The notes beneath the pieces are model-generated. The model ran no database searches. It had not been told where the DNA came from and saw nothing but the letters and a program-made list of their open reading frames with translations. The translations under genes and the position numbers were made by a program. A stretch of DNA of 53,111 nt from Actinomycetota bacterium (GTDB lineage Bacteria > Actinomycetota > Aquicultoria > Subteraquimicrobiales > UBA9087). This document shows positions 7,208-17,486 of the stretch, in pieces (within the stretch, counting starts at the first letter, position 1; each line of letters begins with the position of its first letter). The stretch covers positions 1 to 53,111 of the forward strand of contig JASEEZ010000012.1 in assembly GCA_030019215.1 (NCBI GenBank), read 5' to 3'.

Positions 7208-9957
7208 GATCTTGTCTCCCAATCGTCTCCGGGAAGCTTAGGCTGTGAGTCTTTTAGGCTAGAATCCGCAGCTTCTTTTGTGTATGTTTGTTTTCCGTAT
7301 AGCAAGCCTTGGAGGAGTTGTTTTTCTTTATCGCCTTCTGGAAGAACTTCTGAGATGGCTTGCGCTACTTTCCAAAAGGCTTCATTTTGAGCGTAACCTG
7401 ATTGGGCTAAAACTTCTTGTAGTTTCTTCTTATCTCCTTTGTCCCAGTGAATAAGACAAGCTTGAAGTACGTCAATCATTGTTGTATAGCGTTCTTTTTT
7501 CATAAAACCATCTTGCCCAGCTCTTTCAAGTGGACCGAGCACATATATAAATTCCTTTTCCTTTTTAATGAGCTCGCCTTTGTCCCAGTGCTCAGTGAGT
7601 TCTATCCCAACAGCCTGTGAGAGCTTTCGCGCATCGTCAAAATGCACCTTGGCTGAGTTGTAAGTCCAACGCCAGAGAAGATAAAAACGAGTTTCATGGT
7701 CAACTCCGCCCAAATCAGGGCTCTTTATTATGCGCTCAAGTGCAAACTCGCTGACTACCTTGCGGACGTACTCAAGAAGTTCTTTAACCGAAACTTCCTC
7801 GCCGGAGAGCTTTTCAACCCTGGAATATTGACCAAAAACTTCAACCGCCGGGCCAATTGCACTAATAAAGAAGTCTGCTCCGCCGATGCCTTCGTTCCAG
7901 AACTGGTCGAGCCTTTCTCTAATGCGCTTTTCAATCTGCGGTTTTATCTCATTGTAGTAAGTAGTTTTCTCCTTAATTCGCTTGCGGCAGACCATATAGA
8001 TTGACGAGGCAACAGCTGCGGATTCTTTCGCGCGCAAACGCGCTTTCATCTCGGTATGCACAGGCCAGCTTGCAGAGAGATATAAGCCAGAATCTAGCAA
8101 GGCGTTGATGATAGTTTCCCACGCCTCTGTGGATTTATGAGCAAAGACAATACAAGCAACGCCTTCGGGTTTCAGAACCCGGCATATTTCACGGAAAGCC
8201 TGAGCAATCATTTCTTCAAAACGCTTTTTCCCACCTTCAAATCCGTTTTCTTCGTGAGAGTATGCGACAATCTCTCCAGCCTTCGGTGCTAAAGGTGTCG
8301 CAAATAAATCAGGATACAAATCTCCAATGGTTCTTTTCAGCCAAACATAGAAAAAGTCAGAAAGATAGGAATAAGGCACATTGTCATAGTATGGCGGGTC
8401 TGTGACGACCGCATCAAAGAACTTGTCGGGATAGGGCAGAGAGGTAGCGGAGGATTGGGTGACGGTTGCTGAAATCTGAGTCGCTTGTGAGGTATGTCTA
8501 ATCCATTTCTCGTTTTTTTCGCAAGCAGTTGGCCAACCCGCTGCGACAGGATTGAATGGATTTGACTCTATATAATCCCAAGCCATTGGCAATGCTTGAC
8601 GCCCAAATGTATGGACGACCCCCCGACCGCCAGTTACATTAAGGATACAAAGAACAGAACCGAAATCAGCCAGTCTATCCACTCCCAGCGCCAGATAGCT
8701 AACTACTGCCTTGGTATACTCTTCTTCATACCCTTCTGCCAGCATCTTCTCATGCGCCTGCCTCACTTTTTCCACAAAAGTAATCAGCGCAAGCTTCTGG
8801 CGGGAGTTGAAAAGGCCGCCCCATTTAAGCATTCCATATCTTTGCACACGGAAACCCAATGTTTCTTTTGGAGGCAAAAGTTCATCCGGCACGGGGTCAA
8901 TTCCCCATTTTTTCATAAGTTCCTGTCTTTTTCTCTCTAGATATTTCTCAGCCTCTTTGAAGACTTCCAAATCTCTCTGAGTAGCTATCCTGTAGGTCTT
9001 TCCAGCCTTTCCTGGATGATGCAGAACAACCGCTATCATTCGCTCTCCGCTACGTCCTTCTTTGAATTCACAACGCAGAGTTTTGTCATCAATACCGCCG
9101 CCGCAGACTGGACAGAGAACAGAGGCTCTCTGAGTCGTACCAACGGAAGGGTCAAAATCTATTTCTGCTCCTTGGACTATCTTGAAATCAATGCGCTTTC
9201 GCTCTTTGTCCACCAGCATCTTCAAAGCCACTTTTTTCTTATCCTTTTTGGCAAGCCAAAACTGCCTCAACAATGGAATCTCCGCCCCACAAGACGGATT
9301 CTGGCACTTCACAGTTCTTGCCCAGATATAGCCGACAGCAGTCGATCCGTCCTCTTCCTTCGGATAAAATTTTCCTATCTCTTTTTTCGCCTCTTCCAGG
9401 ACCCAGCCGCCCCATTTTTTGACATCCTCAAGCAGAGGATTGACGGTCTTTGTGCTTCCAGAAAATTTTCCTTCTTCATCAGCAATTTCTTTTGGCTGCC
9501 CGTACTTCTGTGGATATTCAAGAGTAGCCTTCTCGATGAGAACAGCAACCGGATTTAAGTCCATAGCGTAGGTCTCACATCCCAACCTTAATGCCTCAAG
9601 AGGAATTGCTCCGCCGCCAGCAAAGCAGTCAAGAACTTTTGGAGGTTTCCCGCCATTGACTTCCAGAATGTCGGCGCGCGCTTTTTTGAGAAGCCTCTTA
9701 TCTAAAGAATTCTCCCACTTGGAAAGCTCAGCAATAAATTTAAGCTTTTCTTCTCGCTCTTTCTCCGTCTTTGGTTCTGGCGTTAGAGCGGCATAGATAG
9801 ATGCACGGGAAGAAGCCAAGGGTCTTCGAGCCCACCAGATATGAAGCGTGCAAATATGACCATGCCGAATATTCTTCTCTTTTGCCGAATGCTCAGAAAC
9901 CTCTTTTATAGGGAAATCAACCTCTATAAACCGCCTATTCAAAGTTGTTCCCTCCAA
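7204..9957 (-). CDS. DUF1156 adenine-type DNA methyltransferase with zinc ribbon
   Basis: A 917-aa protein of the DUF1156 / COG1743 type, predicted to methylate DNA with S-adenosylmethionine. The DUF1156 signature ([20 protein letters not shown]) is at residues 39-58, SAM motif I ([14 protein letters not shown]) at 110-123, and the catalytic motif DPPY at 520-523. Two Cys pairs, C218/C223 and C282/C285, make a probable zinc ribbon. DPPY is the amino-methyltransferase type (N6-adenine or N4-cytosine). The ATG lies 23 bp inside the end of the 328-aa gene. Nothing restriction-like is fused to it. In the module it would mark host DNA or act on invading DNA; the choice is inference. Confidence 0.88.
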   Translation of the reverse strand: MEGTTLNRRFIEVDFPIKEVSEHSAKEKNIRHGHICTLHIWWARRPLASSRASIYAALTPEPKTEKEREEKLKFIAELSKWENSLDKRLLKKARADILEVNGGKPPKVLDCFAGGGAIPLEALRLGCETYAMDLNPVAVLIEKATLEYPQKYGQPKEIADEEGKFSGSTKTVNPLLEDVKKWGGWVLEEAKKEIGKFYPKEEDGSTAVGYIWARTVKCQNPSCGAEIPLLRQFWLAKKDKKKVALKMLVDKERKRIDFKIVQGAEIDFDPSVGTTQRASVLCPVCGGGIDDKTLRCEFKEGRSGERMIAVVLHHPGKAGKTYRIATQRDLEVFKEAEKYLERKRQELMKKWGIDPVPDELLPPKETLGFRVQRYGMLKWGGLFNSRQKLALITFVEKVRQAHEKMLAEGYEEEYTKAVVSYLALGVDRLADFGSVLCILNVTGGRGVVHTFGRQALPMAWDYIESNPFNPVAAGWPTACEKNEKWIRHTSQATQISATVTQSSATSLPYPDKFFDAVVTDPPYYDNVPYSYLSDFFYVWLKRTIGDLYPDLFATPLAPKAGEIVAYSHEENGFEGGKKRFEEMIAQAFREICRVLKPEGVACIVFAHKSTEAWETIINALLDSGLYLSASWPVHTEMKARLRAKESAAVASSIYMVCRKRIKEKTTYYNEIKPQIEKRIRERLDQFWNEGIGGADFFISAIGPAVEVFGQYSRVEKLSGEEVSVKELLEYVRKVVSEFALERIIKSPDLGGVDHETRFYLLWRWTYNSAKVHFDDARKLSQAVGIELTEHWDKGELIKKEKEFIYVLGPLERAGQDGFMKKERYTTMIDVLQACLIHWDKGDKKKLQEVLAQSGYAQNEAFWKVAQAISEVLPEGDKEKQLLQGLLYGKQTYTKEAADSSLKDSQPKLPGDDWETRS

Positions 9958-10921
9958 TGATATATCTAAGACTTCCTATTTTTTCTCTAAAGCTTTTCAT
10001 TAGAGATTGCTTCTCATTAAAGATGCCTAATCGAATGTTTTCCAGAACTTCTTCTGCAAATGCACTATTGATAGCGCTTAAACGGAGGGGTTGGACCCAC
10101 TTGCGGACATGTCCTATGATCAGATCCCCGCTATCCCTATCAAACATGACTATACTATGCCCAATCTCAGGTTCTTGTGGCGACCAGTGCATATTCGCTC
10201 TTCCTAAGAGTTTATATCTCAGTGTATCCTCAAGGTAGTAGAGGCCTTCTCCTCGTTCCTGATAATTCAAAAAAGCATACCAGTAATCTCTTCTACCGTG
10301 CCGGTCAATGAAGTTCCTAAAAATTATTATAACCTCAGGCAGTATCTCCTCGGCTGCCTTCTTGAGAACAAGAGCAAGGTTTCTGAAATCTTCAGTCACT
10401 CGCATGTGGGCATGTTCGTGTGCAATTATCAGTCCTTCATAATTACTATCATTCCGAAGTTCGCGAGCCTTGTCTAATATTTCTCCCCATCTGCGAAATT
10501 TCTGTTCCATCCCAGCAGGAGCTTCCGAAGGTAAAGCTGAAACGACATCTTCCAAACCAAAATCTGTTTCACCGACATTGACTCTTTCAACTTGGGAATG
10601 TCTCAAGAAATCTCTTAACCACGCCCTTCCCCTGCAAGTTCCGCCCTTAAAAAGCTTGGCTAAAACATCATGCCTTATTGGAAAGTCCCCTTTAGCCATG
10701 AAACAGATAAGCCTCAAAGCATGTACCAGAGAATAGTAATAAGTTGCGCAAGCCCAGTTTAGTTTGTTATGAAGATGCAAATCACTCGCAACAGCATAGT
10801 CGCTCAAGGCACTTTCCGGCAGACAAAAAGCCACATAGAACTTTCTATCTTGATGAGCAGAATTTTGGTTCCAAAATTCATCTGGCGATGCGAAACTTCT
10901 ATCAGCACACAACACAATCAC
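9935..10921 (-). CDS. Unknown 328-aa module protein, possibly HEPN-like
   Basis: Not recognised with confidence. Residues 54-76 ([20 protein letters not shown]) look like the aromatic first helix of HEPN domains. RNDSNY at 156-161, followed by a His-rich [11 protein letters not shown], recalls the R-x4-Y/H motif of HEPN ribonucleases, though spacing and order are not diagnostic. The C-terminal third contains short beta strands and Tyr-rich segments. The GTG start is preceded by GAAAGAG, and an in-frame TGA lies nine bases upstream, so the protein cannot be much longer. It overlaps the methyltransferase gene by 23 bp, showing co-translation. If HEPN-like, it would be an RNA-targeting effector. 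Confidence 0.55.
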   Translation of the reverse strand: MIVLCADRSFASPDEFWNQNSAHQDRKFYVAFCLPESALSDYAVASDLHLHNKLNWACATYYYSLVHALRLICFMAKGDFPIRHDVLAKLFKGGTCRGRAWLRDFLRHSQVERVNVGETDFGLEDVVSALPSEAPAGMEQKFRRWGEILDKARELRNDSNYEGLIIAHEHAHMRVTEDFRNLALVLKKAAEEILPEVIIIFRNFIDRHGRRDYWYAFLNYQERGEGLYYLEDTLRYKLLGRANMHWSPQEPEIGHSIVMFDRDSGDLIIGHVRKWVQPLRLSAINSAFAEEVLENIRLGIFNEKQSLMKSFREKIGSLRYIIGGNNFE

Positions 10922-11002
10922 GCTCTTTCAATGGTGTATCTATCAGCGAATAAGTACTAATCTCTCTCACAGGAAAATCAGGTCATACAAGAGCTTTTGT
11001 CT

Positions 11003-11749
11003 TCATTCCAACTCAGCACTACCTGTCTCTTCGCCTCTATCGGCGCTAAGCGGTTCGACTTGCTCATCCAATTCTTCTTCAAAATCATTCAGCCAGTAAT
11101 CAGTATCATCGCGGATTCTATCGAATATTTCTTGATCGATGCGAAGGAGTCTTCGTGCCGAGCGCAACCTCTTAAAGGGAGGTCGCCGACCAGTTGCAGG
11201 ATTCACTGGAGGAACACAAACAGCATTCTCAACAGCTAGCCATCTCCCTGTGATCTCCCTTAGCTCCAGAACGTCTTTCACCGCCTCATCAAGATCAGTA
11301 TCGGTGCTCACAACCACAGCGACATCAAATCCTTCCGCAAGAGCGAGCCATACCAAATCAAGAGCGAGCCTTACATCGACACCTTTTTCCCTACCCTTTG
11401 TGATTTCAATAAATTCCGGACCGCCCTCTCTATTCCTGACCCATTCTTTGCTGTACTTTAAGGACCGAGCAAATGTCCATACGCCTGTAGCTTTCATCAT
11501 TTCTAGACGACGGGTCATATAAGCGTGCATTTTTGGATTCCCATCCGGTGTATGAATGCCAGTGTAAAACCTCACCTGCCTAAGTTTGCGGTCACTGCCA
11601 AAGCGCTCACTGCATAATTCCTCCCCAAGTAAATGTGGATGGGTCTCACCCTTACCAAACATTTTTCTACAGTCGTTATAAAAATTCTGACCGTCAACAA
11701 ACACAATCACATTGAGAGGAGAAGGTCGTTCTGGAATCTTAGGAAACAA
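11003..11749 (-). CDS. NYN/PIN-like nuclease of the defence module
   Basis: A 248-aa protein with the NYN fold pattern of metal-dependent ribonucleases: VIVFVDGQNFYND at residues 14-26 with the first catalytic Asp, GREKGVDVRLALDLVWLA at about 118-135, and AVVVSTDTDLDEAV at about 143-156 with the acidic pair. The C-terminus (about 215-248) is highly acidic. NYN/PIN proteins cleave RNA. The gene starts with TTG, 15 bp after a predicted terminator that follows the helicase gene, and is on the same strand as the rest of the module. A nuclease of this type beside DUF499/DUF1156 would be a plausible effector; that is inference. Confidence 0.82.
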   Translation of the reverse strand: MFPKIPERPSPLNVIVFVDGQNFYNDCRKMFGKGETHPHLLGEELCSERFGSDRKLRQVRFYTGIHTPDGNPKMHAYMTRRLEMMKATGVWTFARSLKYSKEWVRNREGGPEFIEITKGREKGVDVRLALDLVWLALAEGFDVAVVVSTDTDLDEAVKDVLELREITGRWLAVENAVCVPPVNPATGRRPPFKRLRSARRLLRIDQEIFDRIRDDTDYWLNDFEEELDEQVEPLSADRGEETGSAELE

Positions 11750-11764
11750 AATTTAAACCCCCTT

Positions 11765-11805
11765 AAAAAATAAACCCTGCCAATCCGGAAACCCAGACGG
11801 CAGGG
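11765..11805 (-). terminator. Terminator-like hairpin after the helicase gene
   Basis: On the minus strand CCCTGCC ... GGCAGGG pairs over a 17-base loop and is followed by TTTATTTTTT. It lies between the helicase and the NYN gene, so it could attenuate the downstream genes relative to the helicase. Confidence 0.5.
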
Positions 11806-11926
11806 AAGATAACAAATTTACTTTGCAACTAAAGTTTATCAAATTCCCAAAAAAAGTCAAAATATTTCCAAAATTCTTAACAATTACATCACTTTTTAGT
11901 TCCTTCCCATAGTATCGGATTATCAT

Positions 11927-14900
11927 CTAATCTTCTAGAGCCTTTCTGCTCTTGTCCTTCCAATCTTTAACAATATACCTAACTATTTCCACTTTCTCAT
12001 TGGGCTTTAATTTCTCAGCTGGGCTTTGAATTAAGTAAAGCTCAGGCTGCTGTGCTGCATTTTCTACCACATATAGCCAGTACTCCTCGCCTAGACGATT
12101 TGCCATGAGCCACTCGTTAGGTGTAAGAGCTATCGCTCCAGTTCCGGCTCTCGCTTTGACTTCTATGTATCTAATCTCAGCATCTTCCTTACCTGAGCGA
12201 ATGTCATAGCCAAGGTTCACTGAAGAGACATCCTCTGGGATTCTTCCTTCCTTTCTTTCAAATTCCATGGCCACTTTCATACCTATTTCCTCAATTTCTT
12301 TATCTTCTCTTAAAACATCTCTCATTGCCACGTCAGCGGGTTCCTCAGGGAGAACAGCAGCTACTCCTAGAATCTTAGGTACGGCTAAAGAAAGATTTGT
12401 CTCCAATTTGATTTCTCTTCCAAGCCTTTCTTTTTTCCTGGTGAGATCTTCCTTTTTTACCTTTTCATTATAGATGGTGGCTTCAGGGATGGTCTCGCCT
12501 TTTGCTCTTCTTGTTTCATAATCCAGGAGTTTTTGCTCAGACTTGAGAATAAGTCCTTCTAGAGACTTGAGACCATATTTTTTCTTGATCTGGGCATCCT
12601 GTTCCCTTCGTTTCCTCAACTCGTCTAGATAGGTCATGAGAATCTTGTCGACGGAAAAGGAAATGATCTCATCCTCTCGAGATATGAGATCTGCCAACAT
12701 CCCTGTGGGTTTACTTGAATTGGGCTTGAGGTCCCAAAGGATAGAAGGAGAAATTTCTTGGACATTTCCATCATCTTTCTGATAAAGAGCAAACAGCCTT
12801 TTTCCTGCAATCTCATTTTTGCCGTCTCGTATCTCGCCTTCGATGAACCAAAGAAGACCTTCAAGATTACCAGAAGGGTCAACAAAGACTGCACCTCTGT
12901 CGACATCAGCGTGGTATTTTCCCAAGACATTCTCAACAATAGCTTCAAGAAGTGGGTGACCAGGAGCTACAAACTCCGCTGCCTCTTTGGTTGCCACTCC
13001 TTTATCGAAAGAGAACTTGTTGTATTCCCTGAAAACCTGACCATATCTTGTCTTGAAATCATAGGAAAGGTTTCTCAGTTCAAAGGGGACACTTGGCACC
13101 TTAAGAAAGCCATCCTTCCTTCTTTCGATCTTAAGCCCCAGTTTTTCTGAGGATTTGAGGAAAAACTTCTCGATATATTCGGGAACGAGACGGTTCTCTT
13201 TCGCTTTTCTTGCCTCACCAAGGATAGCTGAAAGATCTATGTGCCTGGTAGCAAAGCTTTCTTGTGTCGCTTCTTTGAGTCTTTCTAGCGCCTCTTCGTC
13301 TGGGACGCTTTCGATGCCTTTTAGAATATCATCGAGAGTTTTGGGGTTAGTCACAGCCTCGACAATGAGGTCTTTGAGGTTTTTACCAGGGAAAACATCC
13401 CCTATTACATCAAATACACGGTCGCTTCCGAGGTGCGCTCTGATTTTATCGAGCTTCTCAAAGAGTTTTGCAAGAACCTTGCCCTCATAGGTATCCACAG
13501 CGACGAGGTTGTAAATGTGGACCTCTCTTTGTTGTCCGTATCGGTGTATCCTTCCCATCCTCTGCTCAAGGCGATTGGGATTCCAGGGGATATCGTAGTT
13601 GACCATAAGCCAGCAGAACTGAAGGTTTATGCCTTCACCGCCGGCCTCTGTTGAAACCATAATTTGGGCTTGTTTGTTTCTGAACTCGTGCTCGGCCGCG
13701 ATCCTTTTGTCCAGATTCATGCCGCCGTGGATGGTTGTTATCGTAAAGCCCCAGCTTTTGATTTTCCCCTGGAGGTATTCGAGGGTATCCCTTGATTCGG
13801 TGAAAATGAGAAGTTGGTAGCCTTTTTCTTTTATGGCCTCTGAGTCCATCACCTTTTTAAGCTCGCTTAGCTTAGTTTCGATCTCCTTCCTCTCTGCCTC
13901 TCTGGCCAATTTAATGAGCCCATCGAGCCTTTCTACCTCCTCCTTGAGCTCATCGAGCGTTTCGGAGGTGGTAAGTTTCTCAAGAAGATCGTCTTCTATG
14001 TGCCATCTTTCTTTTTCGGTGAAATCCTCGATCCTCTCTTCGCTAATCTTGCCCTCCTCCGGGAGTATTTTCCCCAGCTCCAAGTATGCCTGGAGGCGCT
14101 TTCTCCTTCTTTCGAGAGATCTTCTTATCGCTCTTAGACTGGAAGCAAGCCTCTTCTGAAGGATGATGAGAGCAAAGGCGACGTTTCTTTTTTCTTTTGC
14201 CAGAGCCTTGTTGTAGTGTTCCTCCACGTATTTAGTCACCGCGTTGTAGAGTCGCTTTTCATCCTCACTTAAGCGATATTTGATTGTCTTTACTTCCCTG
14301 GGAGGGAAAAGGGGTTTTTGGTCAAAATCTTTTAAATCCTCTTTGAGTCTTCGCACATAGAGAGGGTTATCTTTGCTTTGGATGGACGCTTCAAGCATCT
14401 CCGTGGTGGCGAAAAACCCTGGTTCGAGAAGATCAAGGAATAAACGGAAGTTCTCTGGGTCCCCTCTATGCGGAGTAGCTGTCAAGAAAAGGAGAAACTT
14501 TGTATTCCTTGAGATAAGTTCTCCAAGCTTATATCTTTCCGTTTTGTCGGTCTTTTCCTCGGTGTATTTATAGGCTGACATCTTGTGAGCTTCATCAACT
14601 ATGACCAAGTCCCATTCGGCTTCGGCTAAGCTCACCATCACATCATCCTGTTTGGCGAAGTCCATTGAGGTGATGACCTGACGCTGCTCTTCCCATACGT
14701 TTCTACCCCACAAAGCATCCATCACGCCTCTGTCCACAACGGAGAAGTTTTCCTTGAATTTCTCCTTGAGTTCCCGCAGCCACTGCTCCTTTAAATGTCC
14801 GGGAACGATGATCAGAGTGCTTTCGACGAGTCCCCGATATTTTAGCTCCTTCAGAACAAGGCCAGCCATGATGGTCTTTCCCGCTCCCGGGTCATCGGCT

Positions 14901-15283
14901 AAGAGAAATCGGATTTTTGGATTTTTCAGGATAAAGTGGTAAACGCCATCGATTTGATGTGGAAGAGGATCAATTTGAGAGACATTGACCGCAAAGAGGG
15001 GATCAAACTGATAGGCAAGTCTTATTCTTTTGGCTTCCGTCGAGAGAAAGAAGGCCTCAGCGTCCCCTGTAAAAGCAGCTTCTGCGGTTTTTGAGAGAAC
15101 CGTGATCTTTCGGAGGTCTTCTGGGGAGAGAACCGGTGCATAGAAAGTATCGGTCTGGATACCAACAGCCTCTATTATGACTCTTTCTCCAATTTTCCTT
15201 GTGGAGACGACTCTTACTCGCTCAGGCCAGAACGGGCCTTCGAGGATGGTGTCTTTGCTGATATCAGGAATTTGATTTGGCAA
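11927..15283 (-). CDS. SNF2-family DNA helicase with C-terminal DUF3883-like domain
   Basis: A superfamily 2 ATPase of 1118 aa. The Q-like motif DPLPHQIDGVYH is at residues 105-116, Walker A (DDPGAGKT) at 130-137, the DEAH box (LVIVDEAHK) at about 227-235, motif III (FLTATPHRGD) near 267, and the second lobe ends with EQRMGRIHRYGQ. The last 170 residues, with GYDIRS ... IRYIEVKARAG, match DUF3883, a domain with PD-(D/E)xK-like character common on defence helicases. TTG is the start, with GAGGTGC upstream. It translocates on DNA and probably recognises or remodels foreign DNA. As the first gene of the module it has its own terminator. Confidence 0.9.
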   Translation of the reverse strand: MPNQIPDISKDTILEGPFWPERVRVVSTRKIGERVIIEAVGIQTDTFYAPVLSPEDLRKITVLSKTAEAAFTGDAEAFFLSTEAKRIRLAYQFDPLFAVNVSQIDPLPHQIDGVYHFILKNPKIRFLLADDPGAGKTIMAGLVLKELKYRGLVESTLIIVPGHLKEQWLRELKEKFKENFSVVDRGVMDALWGRNVWEEQRQVITSMDFAKQDDVMVSLAEAEWDLVIVDEAHKMSAYKYTEEKTDKTERYKLGELISRNTKFLLFLTATPHRGDPENFRLFLDLLEPGFFATTEMLEASIQSKDNPLYVRRLKEDLKDFDQKPLFPPREVKTIKYRLSEDEKRLYNAVTKYVEEHYNKALAKEKRNVAFALIILQKRLASSLRAIRRSLERRRKRLQAYLELGKILPEEGKISEERIEDFTEKERWHIEDDLLEKLTTSETLDELKEEVERLDGLIKLAREAERKEIETKLSELKKVMDSEAIKEKGYQLLIFTESRDTLEYLQGKIKSWGFTITTIHGGMNLDKRIAAEHEFRNKQAQIMVSTEAGGEGINLQFCWLMVNYDIPWNPNRLEQRMGRIHRYGQQREVHIYNLVAVDTYEGKVLAKLFEKLDKIRAHLGSDRVFDVIGDVFPGKNLKDLIVEAVTNPKTLDDILKGIESVPDEEALERLKEATQESFATRHIDLSAILGEARKAKENRLVPEYIEKFFLKSSEKLGLKIERRKDGFLKVPSVPFELRNLSYDFKTRYGQVFREYNKFSFDKGVATKEAAEFVAPGHPLLEAIVENVLGKYHADVDRGAVFVDPSGNLEGLLWFIEGEIRDGKNEIAGKRLFALYQKDDGNVQEISPSILWDLKPNSSKPTGMLADLISREDEIISFSVDKILMTYLDELRKRREQDAQIKKKYGLKSLEGLILKSEQKLLDYETRRAKGETIPEATIYNEKVKKEDLTRKKERLGREIKLETNLSLAVPKILGVAAVLPEEPADVAMRDVLREDKEIEEIGMKVAMEFERKEGRIPEDVSSVNLGYDIRSGKEDAEIRYIEVKARAGTGAIALTPNEWLMANRLGEEYWLYVVENAAQQPELYLIQSPAEKLKPNEKVEIVRYIVKDWKDKSRKALED

Positions 15284-15457
15284 GCCTGAAGCACCTCGCT
15301 ACACTAGGAACTCTTTTTTGCAAATTCTATCTCACATTCTGGTCTTACTTCGGCTACTTATCAATTCTTTTTTGAAGCACCATTCTCCTTATGAAGTCAG
15401 TATACCAAACTTCACCTATAAAAATTCGATCAAAAGGTGTATTTGTCCCTCAATTGG

Positions 15458-15485
15458 TTGACAGTTGACAGTTCACAGTTGACAG
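15458..15485. repeat. Heptamer tandem repeat TTGACAG x4
   Basis: TTGACAG, TTGACAG, TTCACAG, TTGACAG in direct succession, followed by a purine-rich AGAGCAGAGAGCAGAGAG tract. In the gap 15284-15787 there is no gene; it holds this repeat and the inverted repeat at 15687-15727. Confidence 0.7.
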
Positions 15486-15686
15486 AGATAAGAGCGTAGA
15501 GCAGAGAGCAGAGAGAAAAATACCATTTGCTATATCATTTTTGGACATTGCCAACCAGCCCTTAGTCGTTTTCGCACCATCAATAAAACGAAAATGGTTC
15601 CGAGACCACTACACTACAACTGTAAGAAACGGGGATTTCAAAATATGCGTGAAATTCCAACTGGTGCTTTCATGCATTCCCAAATA

Positions 15687-15727
15687 AATAGTCTACTTGT
15701 AATCAGTCTACCCTAAAGTAGACTATT
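15687..15727. repeat. Perfect 12-bp inverted repeat downstream of abiEii
   Basis: AATAGTCTACTT (15687-15698) and AAGTAGACTATT (15716-15727) are exact complements around 17 bases. The hairpin lies 60 bp beyond the stop of the AbiEii gene on its transcript, so it may protect or end the mRNA, though a U-run is missing. Confidence 0.55.
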
Positions 15728-15787
15728 GCTAAGAGCAGAACACCTGCCTCCAGTAGTCAGCGTCACGGGGTGAAAGAGTCTTGTGCA

Positions 15788-16597
15788 TTATATTAATTTA
15801 GCGCCTCTTAAATAACGCCTGGTCTCACGATAAACTTGCTCAAAGTGAGGCAGTTGAGCAACCTGATCTCTTAATCTCTGATCCCAAAGCTTCTTGTATG
15901 TTAACCCCTTGGCATCTAGTTGTGCTTTCAGATTCCCAGAATCCAGATTTTTAAACTCACACTTCGCCTCAAATGGCTGAGCAAGAAAGGCGGGGTCTAC
16001 TAACCCAAACTTGAGCAAGTACCAAAGGTCGTAGACATCCCGAGGTTCTTTCCTGTAACTGCTAAGCAGACTACATACCTTTTCGATAGCTATTTCTTTT
16101 AATGAATAGGTTTTCACCTCAATATCATCAGGTTGATCACTATATTCCCTTAACAGGGACAGGCTGGGTGTAGGAAATTGAAGGAGTTCTTTTAAGGTGA
16201 CATCGATCTTAATTTCGTTTCTCCCTAGGCTTGCCCCTAATGGACCCGAATAGTTCACATAGAAAGTAAGACTGTCTTCCTGTTCCTCCTCCCGCCGATT
16301 AAAGCGCATCGGGATGTTAGCTGATTTTCGGGCTATGTCATAGATCGTCTCAAATTTTTGTAGGATTTCTCCCTTAGGAAGATGATTAATCAAGGTAAAA
16401 TCCAAATCTTCGGAATATCTATAGTTCTTGATATAGATTTTTCTTAAAGCAGTTCCTCCTTTGAAAACCAAATTATCCTTCAGACCAGAACTACTGAGCC
16501 CGATCAAAATCCAGGTTAAAATGTAATCTTTCTCAATCGTCTTATCGCTGATTCCAGTCTTACTAGAAAGCTTAGAAATTTCTGCTGGAAAGATCAT
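15788..16597 (-). CDS. abiEii: AbiEii-type nucleotidyltransferase toxin
   Basis: A 269-aa protein of the AbiEii/AbiGii family (DUF1814, DNA polymerase beta fold). The nucleotidyltransferase signature is clear: LVFKGGTALRKIY at about residues 43-55, then YRYSEDLDF at about 59-67, giving GG-TAL and the D-x-D pair. A third conserved segment, YDLWYLLKF, is near 188. Family members transfer nucleotides, in known cases to tRNA, and arrest growth as the toxin of a type IV toxin-antitoxin pair that causes abortive infection. The ATG follows the antitoxin stop by two bases, so the two are translated together. The protein looks intact. Confidence 0.9.
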   Translation of the reverse strand: MIFPAEISKLSSKTGISDKTIEKDYILTWILIGLSSSGLKDNLVFKGGTALRKIYIKNYRYSEDLDFTLINHLPKGEILQKFETIYDIARKSANIPMRFNRREEEQEDSLTFYVNYSGPLGASLGRNEIKIDVTLKELLQFPTPSLSLLREYSDQPDDIEVKTYSLKEIAIEKVCSLLSSYRKEPRDVYDLWYLLKFGLVDPAFLAQPFEAKCEFKNLDSGNLKAQLDAKGLTYKKLWDQRLRDQVAQLPHFEQVYRETRRYLRGAKLI

Positions 16598-16599
16598 CT

Positions 16600-17430
16600 C
16601 TATGTCCTGACGATGGATTTTAACTCTTCAGGTTCTATATTCACTTTTAATCGCCAGCGGCTTAAGTACTTCCCCTCGTTTGGCAAAGAGGGATCGAAAA
16701 GCGCATAACTCTTGCTGCCCTTTATAAAATCTTGTAATTGTTCTGTGGTTTCAGCCGTTCCTAGTTGGTAGATTTCTAAAACAAAGCCGAGCCGTTTCAC
16801 TACTACCTTTTTACCGAATCTCTCTACATACCCTGCGAGTTTCTCATAACTCACCTTGTCTTTAGCAATCCAGATACCCTTGGCTATTTCAGATATTCCT
16901 CCGCAAAGCCTAGGAGCATAAAGACAATCCACGATGGTTCGCTCCAAATCACTGACTTCCACTCGCTCCTGGGGAGTCGCCCACTCTTTTTTGATCCCCC
17001 ACAGTCTTTCGGGCTTCGTATAAATGAACCTGAACTCTGCCCCACCAATTTCTCGATTTTTTCTGCGCGTGGGGGTTGAGATATAAACCACTCGAATTGG
17101 CTGGGTAAGCATATTGTGGACATCCATGGCGCTGTAGTGAGAAACATAATAGAGATGGGGCCTGATTAGCTCCCGGGCGACAACGTACCAATTCTCCATA
17201 TACTCGCCGGTTAGACCAGCTTCTAGTGGAAGAATGAGATATTTTCCTGGTTTTAGACGCGCAATAACTTTCCTCCCAACCAGTTCACTAAGCAGGTCCG
17301 TAGTAGCATTAACACTTAATCCAGTAATTCTTTGAGCATCCGAAACGCCAAAGATGTTCTTGTTTTCCTCTTTTAGTTTCAATATTAGATTCGCACTCAC
17401 AGGACCTAGGGTTCCGATACTCTTCATCAT
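16600..17430 (-). CDS. abiEi: AbiEi-type antitoxin and autoregulator
   Basis: A 276-aa protein of the AbiEi family. The N-terminus (about residues 20-70) is a winged helix (IFGVSDAQRITGLSVNAT, then GRKVIARLKPGKYLI); the middle carries the family hallmark YVSHYSAMDVHNM with the YISTP strand that follows, and SDLERTIVDCLYAPRLCGG. AbiEi neutralises the AbiEii toxin without binding it and represses its own operon through inverted repeats. AAGGAAGG precedes two successive ATG codons; the second (17427) has the better spacing. The perfect palindrome 20 bp upstream fits as its operator. Confidence 0.88.
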   Translation of the reverse strand: MMKSIGTLGPVSANLILKLKEENKNIFGVSDAQRITGLSVNATTDLLSELVGRKVIARLKPGKYLILPLEAGLTGEYMENWYVVARELIRPHLYYVSHYSAMDVHNMLTQPIRVVYISTPTRRKNREIGGAEFRFIYTKPERLWGIKKEWATPQERVEVSDLERTIVDCLYAPRLCGGISEIAKGIWIAKDKVSYEKLAGYVERFGKKVVVKRLGFVLEIYQLGTAETTEQLQDFIKGSKSYALFDPSLPNEGKYLSRWRLKVNIEPEELKSIVRT

Positions 17431-17449
17431 TAACCTTCCTTACGTTGCA

Positions 17450-17486
17450 TGTATAAATTACAGGATGTCATCCTGTAATTTATACA
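17450..17486 (-). promoter_or_regulatory. Perfect 37-bp palindromic operator of abiE
   Basis: Arms of 18 bp (TGTATAAATTACAGGATG and its exact complement) surround a single base. The palindrome ends 20 bp before the first abiEi ATG and covers the predicted -10 box, so protein binding would block transcription. AbiEi antitoxins are known to bind inverted repeats in their own promoter. Confidence 0.75.

Noticed and set aside
3969-15283. Canonical DISARM or BREX locus
   Set aside because: No DUF1998 protein, PLD nuclease, PglZ or BrxC/BrxL protein is visible; the helicase ends in DUF3883, and DUF499 and NYN proteins are not part of the classical sets.
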